A stretch of DNA of 64,000 nucleotides from JADCRZ01 sp037718865 (GCA_037718865.1 JBBJMP010000003.1:248001-312000); one strand, 5' to 3'. Shown: positions 40,101 through 48,778, numbered from the stretch's first letter. Program-made: numbers and translations. Notes: generated by a model from the sequence alone, not told the origin.

Positions 40101-41322
40101 AATTATCAACGACCAGTATTTTTTCAGCCAGGAAATGGCCAAACTATTGCACGATCGGCTGGCCGCGCCGGATGGCCCTGATTTCCTGGTGCTGGTATTG
40201 CCCTTGAACCTTGGCGAATCGGATTATATCGATCCCCATCTCTTCAGGGTGCGTGAGCTGGCGATACATACATTGTATTTCGGTGCTGCAGTTCAACGTG
40301 ATGATTTGCTTCCAACAGATTCGCAGTGCGGAAACATATTTCCCGATCCCGGCTTAACCAACAGCGTGAAAGATAAAGTAGTAATACTTACGCCCACCAC
40401 TACAGCAGGCACGCCGATATATGTGCATTCCAAGCACATGATTGTGGACGATGTATGGATGACCATTGGTTCGGCAAATATGGGTGCCCGCAGTCTCACC
40501 TACGATGGCGAGATCAATGCGGCGATAGTAGCCAGGAAATTGTACAAGGGTGTTGGCGATATTGTACGCAATCATCGCATCCAGATCTGCCGGCAACTGT
40601 CTGGCCTGCCGCTTGCTTACAGTGCTTTGTTGCAGGACCCTTATGCCGCATTCCGCTTATTGAAAGCAACTGAAGCGCAGCAGGATGATCCCAGCCTGCG
40701 GTTACACCCCGCGCCTCCCATGACCACATGGCTGGACCCTGAATACAGGATGAAAGTGGGAGAGACGGCTTTCGATGACAATGCCGATGTCGTGGCGGAG
40801 CTGGATTTTAGGAATGAGTCGTTTAAATACATCACCTGCAACGGCCTCGATCCCGACGGCCGTACCAATGTTTCCACGAGGCTTGCCATGATATTTGGTT
40901 TTGCAGGCATAGGAAAAACTTTACCTTCTGCCATCGCTAACATCACCTTCAATTTTTCGCAGGCAGATATATTCGATATTAAATTCCTGGTTGACCAGGG
41001 AATAGATGTACGATTAATCATACGCGTTAACATCACAGTAATGGTTGATGATGTGCCGCAGGCAGTGGGGCCTTTTGACGTTGATACCTATTTATTGATC
41101 TTTTCAGCGGTTGCCAATAATATTGTTTTGAAGGATGAACCCACTAACAAAGCATCGGTGCATATATCCACCACTGAAAAATATGAAGTAATTGGCGAGG
41201 TATTTAATGAAGAAACTCTGCCTGGCACGCGGATCTTACAAGGTTCTGCCGTTTTTGATCCTGCAGCTAATCCTCCCATAATCGGCGGGTCGGTGAGGGA
41301 TGCGGTAATAAATTTGGCATAA
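37195..41322 (+). CDS. Giant protein with phospholipase D domain, 1375 aa
   Basis: Predicted phosphodiesterase or phosphatidyltransferase of the PLD superfamily, likely acting on phospholipids. The PLD region spans about residues 780-1140. The first motif is WHQKATVIF with H792 and K794, followed by SYLGGMDLAMGRWDTPFHF and VHVKIFGEAGFDVMRNFKHRW, as in eukaryote-like PLDs and the Tle5 class of toxic lipases. The usual Asp at the sixth place after His is Phe799. The second motif is complete: VHSKHMIVDD with H1078, K1080, D1085, then GSANMGARSL from G1092. The first 700 residues are an unrecognised beta-rich region; about 200 residues follow the catalytic part. No signal peptide. A toxin or effector role is inferred from domain type, size and company. 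Confidence 0.88.
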   Translation: MSDILIEGGSMVLAAAAPFDVRFDAAADIIMPFGGTIVVPAAAGEIPVIELMGHHRWMFISCKYPETGEGGKRKFPFLRDMENRAVTTDRPVIMLVADDHTLLDDIHPSKLDDDITETYKATFKENYIISSAARYLLIEFDNGLFTSDGLPLAISPFSCDAEFKLKGNTSDDEGMELLRTALSQATALAGRIRAFDIGGRQTEAYSALLKLGVKKEDIQNFPDADADAEKKMKVQFVDLHGNVLHKNDYPLDHLDISPALQNVPGTLNYYEWEFSDDTRKIDFKLTEQAQPEAEVGMLYTHHFHYVCIWPGYGFKFKEITKAGEATTIDLLKDVEPDDFPKLTFVRICVFHPLPEFQDKAGGEIQAKQAADSAGIQQKYTWFADNHFQFFSARNSVSIYNTGDEFFKDYFDTVTSLDKDDELYQANWSSQPFIHLPGSMKVRRIEPADWDSDSARSKLQQAALQSVLLPVNIDAQTVNAVMLPQRINGGAIFTDSMAVEVSTVPGPGRRPKRTHKGFVRKNNLYAWLLDMDTAAGEAVQHSVLGYWKTSMGIAISVPLQKLLPDVIPAMESIGIPFPADIVVLQAGPQDPSQLQIVRTKSIPDIRSAINRPGGAEVLQLLVINLASGGAYFLPLSPAEQEETATNIEITNILNYDEGSVERTAIEELTGTFSALDNCLFAVCRAPAAEDDALLSLLLTGLSLQRFSDNALRLGDVPLHPEELGGLFRTAISKRVKLKALYWEQYLASLVPSADLAKGVSNNESITNVINRDIAGKNGFAFRDRSTRDFGSWHQKATVIFKEDRSTDIFPEGGYSFTSYLGGMDLAMGRWDTPFHFDDDPERQSGLWFDVHVKIFGEAGFDVMRNFKHRWEAIKAFLDFGMDKFRPVNSSQELNDELENGIKIPDPQDIQINFPEGPNAFVQINRTIPPRSSLSLDEVEDETLVTIPDRAGELGSMHSYVKAINNARRFIIINDQYFFSQEMAKLLHDRLAAPDGPDFLVLVLPLNLGESDYIDPHLFRVRELAIHTLYFGAAVQRDDLLPTDSQCGNIFPDPGLTNSVKDKVVILTPTTTAGTPIYVHSKHMIVDDVWMTIGSANMGARSLTYDGEINAAIVARKLYKGVGDIVRNHRIQICRQLSGLPLAYSALLQDPYAAFRLLKATEAQQDDPSLRLHPAPPMTTWLDPEYRMKVGETAFDDNADVVAELDFRNESFKYITCNGLDPDGRTNVSTRLAMIFGFAGIGKTLPSAIANITFNFSQADIFDIKFLVDQGIDVRLIIRVNITVMVDDVPQAVGPFDVDTYLLIFSAVANNIVLKDEPTNKASVHISTTEKYEVIGEVFNEETLPGTRILQGSAVFDPAANPPIIGGSVRDAVINLA

Positions 41323-41367
41323 AAAACACTTTACACCGGGAGACGTAATATAACCGTTCCCTCTGAT

Positions 41368-41388
41368 TTAAGAACATTTAGTTCTTGC
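41368..41388 (+). terminator. Possible weak terminator after the giant trio
   Basis: AAGAAC and GTTCTT form a 6-bp stem around ATTTA about 45 bp after the PLD gene stop. The T tract is poor, so the call is tentative. Confidence 0.3.
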
Positions 41389-41394
41389 TTAATC

Positions 41395-43031
41395 AGGGTC
41401 TCCCTGAAAAGCTGGAATACTTATCCACAAAGGGTTCCAGGATGTGTATAGCTGTAAAAAAGCCCCACAATGGCATAAAAGATGCGCAAAGTGAGGCAGG
41501 AAAAAACATACAGCAAATGTACCGCAATCTTTTATTTGAACTTTCGCCTTCCTTGCTTGATCAAAGATTTTTACTAACAGATTTTGGGAAGTTATATCAG
41601 TCAATACCTTTTGCGGAGTTATCCAAACTTGTACCTGCTCCTGCGGGCCAGTTAAGTGGCAAAGGTTGCAAGAGTTGGCTTAGTGTAGAAGGAGGGATTG
41701 CTCTGCTGATAGCCAAACACTATCTTCAGGTCAGTGATGCGATGTTAATAGAACGGCTTAACACGGACTGGTCGCTTCAATTATTTTGTGGTATCCGTCT
41801 GGTTGCAGATGAAAAAATCAAGGATGATGACTTGGCCGGGCGTTGGAGAAGTTACCTGGGAAAGCATTTGAATATTGATAAATGGCAGGTTCACTTGGCA
41901 TCGGCATGGAAAGTGAATATGGAACAAACCCATGTTGGGTTGACAGATGCTACGTGTTATGAGAGTTACATCACTTATCCTACGGATTCCAAGCTGATAT
42001 GGAAGTGTTGTAATGAAGTCTTTACATTAGCAGGTCAACTTCGCAAAAAGTTAAAGCTACGCCGTAGCCGAAGCAACCATGATAAATTCAAGAGCATGTA
42101 TTTGTCCTATGCTAAGCTTAAAAAGAAAAGCAAACGCAAAAACAAAAAGTTGTGCAGGAGTATGCTTAAATACCTGGACCGGTTGCTCAAGAGCACCACA
42201 AATTTGTTATCAAAACCATCGGTGCGCCGCAAGGTGCATCGTCTCTCTACGATAGAGAAGATCAAGCAACAGCAATGGAGTCTTTACTTTGGCAAGGAAA
42301 GCAAAATACCAGACCGCATCGTATCGGTGCATAAGCCCTATATACGCCCTATCGTCCGGGGTAAGGAAACCAAACCGGTAGAATTTGGAGCCAAGGTGAA
42401 CAAAGTTCAGATCGACGGGATCAACTTCATAGAACACATAAGCTTTGATGCTTTTAATGAGGGCATCCGCCTACGGCAGGCCACCGAACTTCAAAAAAGA
42501 TATTTTGGCAAATGCTCCCAGATAGGTGCTGATGCCATTTATGCCACTAATGCCAACAGAAAATACTGCACCGAAAATAACATAGCCACCAGTTTTGTAG
42601 CCAAAGGCAAACAGGGAAAAGACCAGGAACAGAAATCCCTGATGCGCTCTATATTAGGAAAAATTCGCAGTACCTGGTTGGAGGGAAGTTTTGGTAATGA
42701 AAAGAATCATTACTTGCTGGGTAAAATAAAAGCCAGAACGCAACCTACAGAAGTTGCATGGATCTTCTTTGGCATTCTCACCAGCAATGCAGTGACAATT
42801 ACCAAGCGACGAACGAAAGCATCATCGGGTAAAAAAGCTGCCTAAATGAATCAAACCAGTATGACGACAGTTAAGACAAGTAACTGAAAGGGGAAGTTAC
42901 GCCAATGAGTAAGCGAAACGAAGCCAAATTACCAAAAAACATCACTTCGACAATAAAACGTCAAAAAAAGTGAATAATGAATATTTTTTTATATAATATG
43001 TATTGCTATTTTGCCATTTCACGGAGACCCT
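41395..43031 (+). mobile_element. Complete insertion sequence, 1637 bp, 4-bp target duplication
   Basis: Inverted ends AGGGTCTCC(C/G)TGAAA at 41395-41409 and 43017-43031, flanked by AATC on both sides (41391-41394, 43032-43035). It carries a single transposase gene. It sits exactly between the giant trio and the conjugation region. Short target duplication and gene length fit an IS5-like or unclassified DDE element. Confidence 0.85.
41442..42845 (+). CDS. IS transposase with DDE motif, 467 aa
   Basis: Catalyses movement of the element at 41395-43031. Likely catalytic residues: Asp in HVGLTDATCYES, Asp in CSQIGADAIYATNANRKYC, and Glu in WLEGSFGNEKNHYLL, each in the local context usual for DDE_Tnp_1 proteins. 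A lysine/arginine-rich insertion (RKKLKLRRSRSNHDK and KLKKKSKRKNKK) lies between the first two, as in transposases with a split catalytic core. The ATG at 41442 (MCIAVKK) is preferred; the longer frame would begin inside the terminal repeat. Confidence 0.88.
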   Translation: MCIAVKKPHNGIKDAQSEAGKNIQQMYRNLLFELSPSLLDQRFLLTDFGKLYQSIPFAELSKLVPAPAGQLSGKGCKSWLSVEGGIALLIAKHYLQVSDAMLIERLNTDWSLQLFCGIRLVADEKIKDDDLAGRWRSYLGKHLNIDKWQVHLASAWKVNMEQTHVGLTDATCYESYITYPTDSKLIWKCCNEVFTLAGQLRKKLKLRRSRSNHDKFKSMYLSYAKLKKKSKRKNKKLCRSMLKYLDRLLKSTTNLLSKPSVRRKVHRLSTIEKIKQQQWSLYFGKESKIPDRIVSVHKPYIRPIVRGKETKPVEFGAKVNKVQIDGINFIEHISFDAFNEGIRLRQATELQKRYFGKCSQIGADAIYATNANRKYCTENNIATSFVAKGKQGKDQEQKSLMRSILGKIRSTWLEGSFGNEKNHYLLGKIKARTQPTEVAWIFFGILTSNAVTITKRRTKASSGKKAA

Positions 43032-43035
43032 AATC

Positions 43036-43494
43036 AGTGTCTCCGGCTTTTTTGAAAGCGCAGTACGTTCAAAAAGCATGCTTCCGATTTTTTCCTCCAA
43101 ATGACGGGTTTTCCAACGTTCCTTAATACAGAGTTATATATTCCTTATACAGAGTTATAAATAGAACTCTCTTTTTATTTCCTCTTCGATAGATAAAATA
43201 ATTCGAATATGTGTCCAGCTTAATTGTTCACGCAATGTTAGGGCTTTTTAAAACAAAATAAATATTTTCAATCAGACTTCAGCAATTAAATTGAATTTGA
43301 ATTTTTTAGATTGGTAATTATTGGTAACCTTATATGTCCAATTGAAAAGTTGCCCGACATCCCATTTCATCCTGCGATATACAGTAAAAAACCAAAGTAC
43401 GGAGATCTGAATTAGAAAACCCTAAAATTACTATTTCATGAAAAGCTAATTTTGGCACAGACGGCTGGCGAATAAACCTACAATTTATAATGTA
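43036..43494. other. Spacer between IS and conjugation region
   Basis: AT-rich, no gene recognised. It includes ATTCCTTAATACAGAGTTATATATTCCTTATACAGAGTTATA, that is, two tandem copies of a short TTCCTTA..ACAGAGTTATA repeat near 43120-43160. Confidence 0.5.
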
Positions 43495-43815
43495 TTATTT
43501 ATCTGCTAATAGTTGTTGTATATCATTCCACAAAAAGTACACTCGTGAACGGATTTTGTGTGGCCTTAGTTTTCCGTGCTTAACCCAATCATATATTGTT
43601 GGCCGGGTTACTTGAAACAGATCACATACTTCTGTAATTTTATATAAGGGCTTATAATCTAATCCAGAGGTTTGATAAGCAGTTGATGTTGATTTTCCTT
43701 TTGCTGTTTTGACAATCTCCTCTCTGATTACCAGCCTCAACTGCTCCCAGAACTCATCTGGCTCAAAAGGGAACAGTATTGGAGTTGTAGTAATTTCATT
43801 CTTCACAGTACCCAT
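43495..43815 (-). CDS. Excisionase-type helix-turn-helix protein, 106 aa
   Basis: Small DNA-binding protein with a MerR-like/HTH_17 winged helix at the C-terminus (YKITEVCDLFQVTRPTIYDWVKHGKLRPHKIRSRVYFLWNDIQQLL, broken here only by its turns). This is the form used by excisionases and regulators of Bacteroidota conjugative transposons. The N-terminal half (FEPDEFWEQLRLVIREEIVK) is an amphipathic helix, probably for oligomerisation. It is the last gene of the - strand conjugation block. Confidence 0.85.
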   Translation of the reverse strand: MGTVKNEITTTPILFPFEPDEFWEQLRLVIREEIVKTAKGKSTSTAYQTSGLDYKPLYKITEVCDLFQVTRPTIYDWVKHGKLRPHKIRSRVYFLWNDIQQLLADK

Positions 43816-43895
43816 ACTCTCGTGTTTTAAGTTTAATCAAATGCTATTTGACCGATGATCCCTTTGATAGATCCATTTTAATGCTGTACGGTAGT

Positions 43896-44192
43896 TCATT
43901 TTGATTCGATAGCTACCAGATACACTAAACTTCCTTTATTCCGGTTATACGAAGGTGAATATCTTATATAGCCGTAATCACTTAACTCTTTCATGCACTT
44001 ATGGTAAGTGGCATATCCTGAAATTTTGCAAAGTTGCATGATTTGGCAGCGGAATACACAAATCGGATTTTTGCAATCATGTTCAAACCAGAAGTTCAAA
44101 AGGCCCATATATAAACTTATATGGGTAGTATTGATAAAGGGGTCATTAGCAATTGCTGTAAAGAATTCCGATAATGGTTTTAATTCCGACAT
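43896..44192 (-). CDS. Small winged-helix-like protein, 98 aa
   Basis: Function unknown; found in the regulatory part of the element. The pattern LLNFWFEHDCKNPICVFRCQ, then MQLCKISGYATYHKCMKEL, then GYIRYSPSYNRNKGSLVYL reads as helix, helix-turn-helix and a beta wing, as in replication-initiator-like winged helices of conjugative transposons. It lies 10 bp downstream of the DUF3945 gene, so it is probably co-transcribed with it. Confidence 0.65.
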   Translation of the reverse strand: MSELKPLSEFFTAIANDPFINTTHISLYMGLLNFWFEHDCKNPICVFRCQIMQLCKISGYATYHKCMKELSDYGYIRYSPSYNRNKGSLVYLVAIESK

Positions 44193-44202
44193 TGTTATTA
44201 GA

Positions 44203-45324
44203 TCAATTTATTGACTGGTTTTTTCTTTTGCTGCGCTTTTGCTTTGGTTTAGGGAGATCACCATCATCATCAGCCTGGTTATTGGTTTCTTTCTTTGCAT
44301 CCTGTTTCACGGATTGCTCAGGTGTGCTTTTTTCTTTTAGTGATTGACTGTGGACACGTCGGAAGTTGCTATCATAAACATTCACTGCCTTGAAACGAGG
44401 ATTTGCTTCGATGTACATTCTTTGGTCATTACCATCTTTTGAAAATGTAACTGATTGTCGGTTGCCTTTATTAATCGACTCTATTAACCTGGTTTTGTCT
44501 TGTTCATTCGTTAGTTCCTTAATAGGATGTTTGGCCAACTCTTTTTCTAAATCGTATCCGTAATTTGAATGATATTGCTTCATTTGGAAATTGCCATCTT
44601 TGTCTGGTTGCTTAAAATCCATTTGAATCCAGGCATTATATATCTGACCCTCTTTGTTAGTAAGGTCCTTATTTATTGCTCTGCCATTCATTAAATTGTA
44701 CGCCTCTTTTAAAGTAACGTTATTACCCTTGTTTATATAAAAAGTTTGGGCCAATTTTTCGTTGCTATTTTCCGGCTTTATTTCAAGTAGATATTTATTA
44801 AAGAAATACATATCACTCTGTTCTGACTTTTTAAAATGAAGTGTTGTCAGGCAAGTTTCATTTCCAATTTTTGCGTCATGGACTATGTGAAATTGAGGCG
44901 CTTGCTTCTGCAATCTTTCTTTAAGAGTAGCTTCTAGTGCATCTCCAAAACCGGTGTACTTTACCTGGTCTTTCAGGTATTCAAAATTCTTCTCATTCAT
45001 AAAACTCGTTTTTTGTGTTAATAAATTAATTTGATCTGCTTTTCCTTGTTCAAGCATTTTTGAAATGTGTTCCCCATAAGGTATTTGTTTAAGCACGTCA
45101 TCTACAGAGGTAACGTGGATCACTTTATAACTATCGTATTCACTAATATTGCTTTCAGCAAATTCGCTTGCTTCACTTTTACTTTTGAATAAGTATACGT
45201 CGTGATTATCCAAAAAATAAGAAACAGTATTAAAAGCCAACCATTGATTGCCTTCAAGAAGTTCTGATCTGATTTGATCAAGTGCATTATTTGAAATAAC
45301 ATGTTCCCCAGTCATTTTAACCAT
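44203..45324 (-). CDS. DUF3945 conjugative-transposon protein, 373 aa
   Basis: Cytoplasmic protein of unknown function typical of Bacteroidota conjugative elements. The DUF3945 core (about residues 185-320) has FYINKGNNVTLKEAYNLMNG, KDLTNKEGQIYNAWIQMDF, QYHSNYGYDLEKELAKHPIK and FKAVNVYDSNFRRV. The C-terminus is a charged Lys/Gln-rich tail ending KPKQKRSKRKNQSIN. The N-terminal 170 residues (LEGNQWLAFNTVSYFLDNHD) are not recognised. It follows traN by about 100 bp on the same strand. Confidence 0.85.
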   Translation of the reverse strand: MVKMTGEHVISNNALDQIRSELLEGNQWLAFNTVSYFLDNHDVYLFKSKSEASEFAESNISEYDSYKVIHVTSVDDVLKQIPYGEHISKMLEQGKADQINLLTQKTSFMNEKNFEYLKDQVKYTGFGDALEATLKERLQKQAPQFHIVHDAKIGNETCLTTLHFKKSEQSDMYFFNKYLLEIKPENSNEKLAQTFYINKGNNVTLKEAYNLMNGRAINKDLTNKEGQIYNAWIQMDFKQPDKDGNFQMKQYHSNYGYDLEKELAKHPIKELTNEQDKTRLIESINKGNRQSVTFSKDGNDQRMYIEANPRFKAVNVYDSNFRRVHSQSLKEKSTPEQSVKQDAKKETNNQADDDGDLPKPKQKRSKRKNQSIN

Positions 45325-45421
45325 TTTTGATTTTCACTTAAATTTTTGTTTTGAACAGGCACCTGCTTAATTCATAGATAAATAGAACATCTTAATGACT
45401 TTCTATGGTATCTGCAGAAAG

Positions 45422-46279
45422 TTACTCAGGCAACTGTGTTGCTTTAACAATTGAACGATTCTGCACATTGAGATGTAAATGCCTGCCACCATTCTTTTCC
45501 ATCAGCTGTATATATAGAAACTTTCTTTCCGAAACGGTAAATTTTGGCAATGCAAAGACGAGTATGTTTTTGGATTGGCTTGTAATTAGTGATGTGTCAC
45601 CATATACATATAAGGGATGCATTTCAATTTCCTGAGAAGCTGTTCGCTTATACTTTTTTTCGTCTCTTATAAAGAATCGAAGCATTTCAATGTCGTAGTT
45701 GATATTCGACCGGTTCTGCAGTTCAAGTTTATAGTAAATAACATCATTCTTAACGTATATACCATTTAAACGAAACAGCATTCTATATTTGCCATCTTTT
45801 ATACCAGGCAGGTTTGTCTTTACTTTAGCAATCCGTTTAGTCAATGATTGTAACTGAGCTTCATTATTTCCATGTAACAGTAATGGAACAGTTCCATTTG
45901 AAATAGTATCCTTTGTAAAAAATATATTGAGTGTGGCAGGATTAGAAATATAATCCAAAAGAAAAGAATAGAGTTTTCCATCAGTTGTAATAACACTTAA
46001 ATTGGTCTGGTTAAAATTTTCCCTCCCCGCTTTCACAAAGAGAATGTTTTCAACACCTATCGCTTTTTGTGCTAAAACATCCTGGCTGCCTCTATCAACA
46101 CTTTTAATAGCATATGGAAAAATAAGACTTGTTGTTTTATTGAACGTTATAAATAATTGATAAGGTTGGATGATTATGGTTTTGGTGGTTGCAATATAAC
46201 CTTGCGAATAAGCCCATGAATCAATGAGGGTAACCAATATTCCTGTTACTATTGTTGCGCATATACGTCTCATACACAA
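45422..46279 (-). CDS. traN: Conjugative transposon protein TraN, 285 aa
   Basis: Periplasmic or outer-membrane component of the mating-pair apparatus, in the VirB9 position. An N-terminal hydrophobic segment (TIVTGILVTLIDSWAYSQG) looks like a signal peptide. The mature part (IIIQPYQLFITFNKTTSLIFPYAIKSVDRGSQDV) and the end (SKNILVFALPKFTVSERKFLYIQLMEKNGGR) follow the TraN pattern. It is last of the tra genes here, 42 bp after traM. Confidence 0.88.
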   Translation of the reverse strand: MCMRRICATIVTGILVTLIDSWAYSQGYIATTKTIIIQPYQLFITFNKTTSLIFPYAIKSVDRGSQDVLAQKAIGVENILFVKAGRENFNQTNLSVITTDGKLYSFLLDYISNPATLNIFFTKDTISNGTVPLLLHGNNEAQLQSLTKRIAKVKTNLPGIKDGKYRMLFRLNGIYVKNDVIYYKLELQNRSNINYDIEMLRFFIRDEKKYKRTASQEIEMHPLYVYGDTSLITSQSKNILVFALPKFTVSERKFLYIQLMEKNGGRHLHLNVQNRSIVKATQLPE

Positions 46280-46321
46280 GTGAATTTTTAAATTAATATG
46301 AATATTTTCTATTATAATGAA

Positions 46322-47650
46322 TTACAATGATGCTTTTTGCTTTTCATCCTGTAGTAATACTTGATAGCCAGCTTTCACCGTAACTTTTACGAGCTTTGCC
46401 TTTCTGCTAAGCAAGTTTTTAGCAGCTTCAATCCCTGCATTGGCAGCTTGCACACCTAGTGATGGGTCTAATGTAGTAAAACCCACTGCCTGAATCGCAC
46501 GGTCAGCAGATTGTTTAGCTACGTCACGGGTAATAGCTCCCGGAATATAAATGCCATTCATGCCGTCCATATCAAAAACTGATAATTGCACCGGAAAAAG
46601 AGAGTTTTTATATCGAATGCTATTAATTTGAATATTTAGCCGTTCTCCATTTAAAGATGCTAACCCGAATACGAAATTGTCTTTAGGAATATTGACTCCA
46701 TTTACATATATATCATTTAGCAACCGAAGCTTAACAATAGAGCCATCAACCAATGTTTGCGTTTCATATACTGTTGCTCTGATTGCGATTTGTTTGTTTG
46801 TATTCTTTTCTATATCGTCATTTAATGAATAAAAACCATTGTATGATGCTAACCGCCTATTAGGTCCGCTATCACTGACTAATAAAGAAGCAACTGTATT
46901 GTTATTACTTGCTGTAACTGAAAAAACCTGCCCCATATGCGCTTCAGATATTTTCTTTATTTTCTCTTTAACTCTTTCAGGGTGTTGGATGTCTAATATT
47001 TTATCCATCATTCCATTCAGTTGATTTATCTCCGGGTCTTCACTGTTATCTCCTTCTTTAGACATTTCCATCATTTGCTCTAACCGATCAACATCCTTTG
47101 TCCTTATTGAAGTCCCGTTATTATGAGAAAAACTTGTATTAGAAGCAGATTTGTCAGTTTGTACCGTGGCCTGGTTAAGTGCAGTATTTAACTCATCAAG
47201 CTTCTTGTACACTTTGGCTTCATTCGGGTCTGTATAAGACTGGGTGCGAAAATTGTTAGGATTGAGTTTGGAAGTTCCCCTCAAAATATTTTGATTACTG
47301 TTTTTTAGACCTAAAGTATCAATTTCTGAATGCGGTCCTGCCTCTTCTGTACTTTTGTACTGCATATAGTAGGGATCATTCTTCATTAGCTCTTCAAGCT
47401 TTGCGGAATCAGATTCAGCTTTTTCGTAATAACTTAATTTATCCAGTGGCTTTTCATCTTTTAGATAAGCATCCGGAAGTTCTACATTCAAACCACCCCT
47501 TGCGGTTTGTTGCTGTGCTTGTACATCACTTGCTTTTCCTCCGCCCAATGCCCAAAACAATAGGGTCAAAAACGGCAGCACTAATAATGGTAAGACCAGG
47601 AATAATTTTCGTTTCCTGATAAATTGTGGAGAATGTGCTCTTGCTTGCAT
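46322..47650 (-). CDS. traM: Conjugative transposon protein TraM, 442 aa
   Basis: VirB10-like protein bridging inner and outer membranes. One transmembrane segment near the N-terminus (LFLVLPLLVLPFLTLLFWAL, about residues 17-36) is followed by a long charged, low-complexity periplasmic linker (to about 230). The conserved C-terminal domain contains AIRATVYETQTLVDGSIVKL, DIYVNGVNIPKDNFVFGLAS and MNGIYIPGAITRDVAKQSAD. The gene lies 5 bp from the upstream gene. Confidence 0.92.
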   Translation of the reverse strand: MQARAHSPQFIRKRKLFLVLPLLVLPFLTLLFWALGGGKASDVQAQQQTARGGLNVELPDAYLKDEKPLDKLSYYEKAESDSAKLEELMKNDPYYMQYKSTEEAGPHSEIDTLGLKNSNQNILRGTSKLNPNNFRTQSYTDPNEAKVYKKLDELNTALNQATVQTDKSASNTSFSHNNGTSIRTKDVDRLEQMMEMSKEGDNSEDPEINQLNGMMDKILDIQHPERVKEKIKKISEAHMGQVFSVTASNNNTVASLLVSDSGPNRRLASYNGFYSLNDDIEKNTNKQIAIRATVYETQTLVDGSIVKLRLLNDIYVNGVNIPKDNFVFGLASLNGERLNIQINSIRYKNSLFPVQLSVFDMDGMNGIYIPGAITRDVAKQSADRAIQAVGFTTLDPSLGVQAANAGIEAAKNLLSRKAKLVKVTVKAGYQVLLQDEKQKASL

Positions 47651-47655
47651 AAATG

Positions 47656-48156
47656 TTATTTTTTTAGTGATTGTATGTGATACATATTTTCGATAAGGCG
47701 AATACTGTCCATTAATCCCGGCCGTGATGTAAGAATCCGGTAATGTATCTTTTTGCCGGATGAGGTTTGAGCTAAGCTATCCATATAGTACAGGAATCGT
47801 TGTACTTTTTGATTTTCTTTCAATGTTACCAGAGTATTCGGATTCATTATTTCATTTCCGGCTTTTCCTATATGCTGCGGACTTATTATTGTTTGAAATG
47901 AAAAAGACGTTTGCTCTTGAATTCCAAAACTTTCGGCAATAATATAGATGCTATACGCACTTGATAGAAAACAAAACGCTATAAGTAAGTACTTTTTCAC
48001 AGGCATGGAAAGATGTTCAGATTTGCGTTGCATGAGACCAGCGTAACGCTCTTGTATTCTAATAGTTCTGATGAAAATGCCAGTGGCTATTCTATCTTGT
48101 ACAACATTTTGCCTATTTTCCTTTTTATTTGTTGTATGCTTGAATAGGGAAATCAT
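47656..48156 (-). CDS. TraL-position membrane protein, 166 aa
   Basis: Unrecognised protein between TraK and TraM, where TraL normally sits. It has one transmembrane helix (YLLIAFCFLSSAYSIYIIA, about residues 55-73) and a periplasmic tail of about 90 residues. It is longer than the usual TraL, so I do not give it that name. Spacing of 4 to 5 bp on both sides places it firmly in the operon. Confidence 0.75.
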   Translation of the reverse strand: MISLFKHTTNKKENRQNVVQDRIATGIFIRTIRIQERYAGLMQRKSEHLSMPVKKYLLIAFCFLSSAYSIYIIAESFGIQEQTSFSFQTIISPQHIGKAGNEIMNPNTLVTLKENQKVQRFLYYMDSLAQTSSGKKIHYRILTSRPGLMDSIRLIENMYHIQSLKK

Positions 48157-48160
48157 GGCC

Positions 48161-48778
48161 TTAACGATTTTCAGTTTTTATATCTCTATTATCAATTGTA
48201 GTCCAGCGTTCTATTAAAAAGCCATGCGGATTATTATCTGATCTGCTTACGTCCCGCAAATCACCTTCTGTTACGAGGCTTCTTGAAACGATGGTGGTAG
48301 TTCGGATTATACTTTGCGTAGCATAGCAACGGAAGTAATAAGGATACGTTTTTGTATCAATCTGTACACTGTCTACCTTAATCTGTTGGCTGATATTGCC
48401 GGATATAATATTAGTGTAGTAGCCGTTCTCTTTTAAGTTATTGTATGCTCTTTTTGCAGAAGCATCCGCCAGGTTCAATGCCTTGTTAATATTTGATTGA
48501 ATTACTTTCTCATCCGGGTCTAATGTAAAGAAGTACTGATGAAAGGTCTTTACATGATCTTTGGCTTCCACTGGTATGTTATCTTTTCGGTCAGAAGCAT
48601 AAGCTTCCAGAGCTTTACCGTTGGCCAGTATGTACACCTTACTTTGTAAGCTGGCCGCCAACTGATAGCTTTTATAAAGTGTAAAGCAACAAAGCACGAT
48701 GCTTCCCAAAATTATTACCAGGGTGAAACTGCGGACATGACGAAAAGCACTATCAATATTTTTCATCTGTTTAAACAT
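48161..48778 (-). CDS. traK: Conjugative transposon protein TraK, 205 aa
   Basis: VirB8-like inner-membrane component. A short cytoplasmic N-terminus (MKNIDSAFRHVRSFT) is followed by a transmembrane helix (LVIILGSIVLCCFTLYKSY) and a periplasmic domain with YILANGKALEAYASDRKDN, HQYFFTLDPDEKVIQSNI and the C-terminal FLIERWTTIDNRDIKTENR. The full pattern is typical of TraK. Confidence 0.93.
   Translation of the reverse strand: MFKQMKNIDSAFRHVRSFTLVIILGSIVLCCFTLYKSYQLAASLQSKVYILANGKALEAYASDRKDNIPVEAKDHVKTFHQYFFTLDPDEKVIQSNINKALNLADASAKRAYNNLKENGYYTNIISGNISQQIKVDSVQIDTKTYPYYFRCYATQSIIRTTTIVSRSLVTEGDLRDVSRSDNNPHGFLIERWTTIDNRDIKTENR

Noticed and set aside
40900..40925. P-loop-like GFAGIGKT in the C-terminal part of the PLD protein
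   Set aside because: No Walker B or nucleotide-binding fold around it; the surrounding strands are beta-sandwich-like, so it is a chance match.
41385..41441. Upstream TTG start for the IS transposase
   Set aside because: It lies in the target sequence and terminal repeat; the ATG at 41442 is the first start inside the element.
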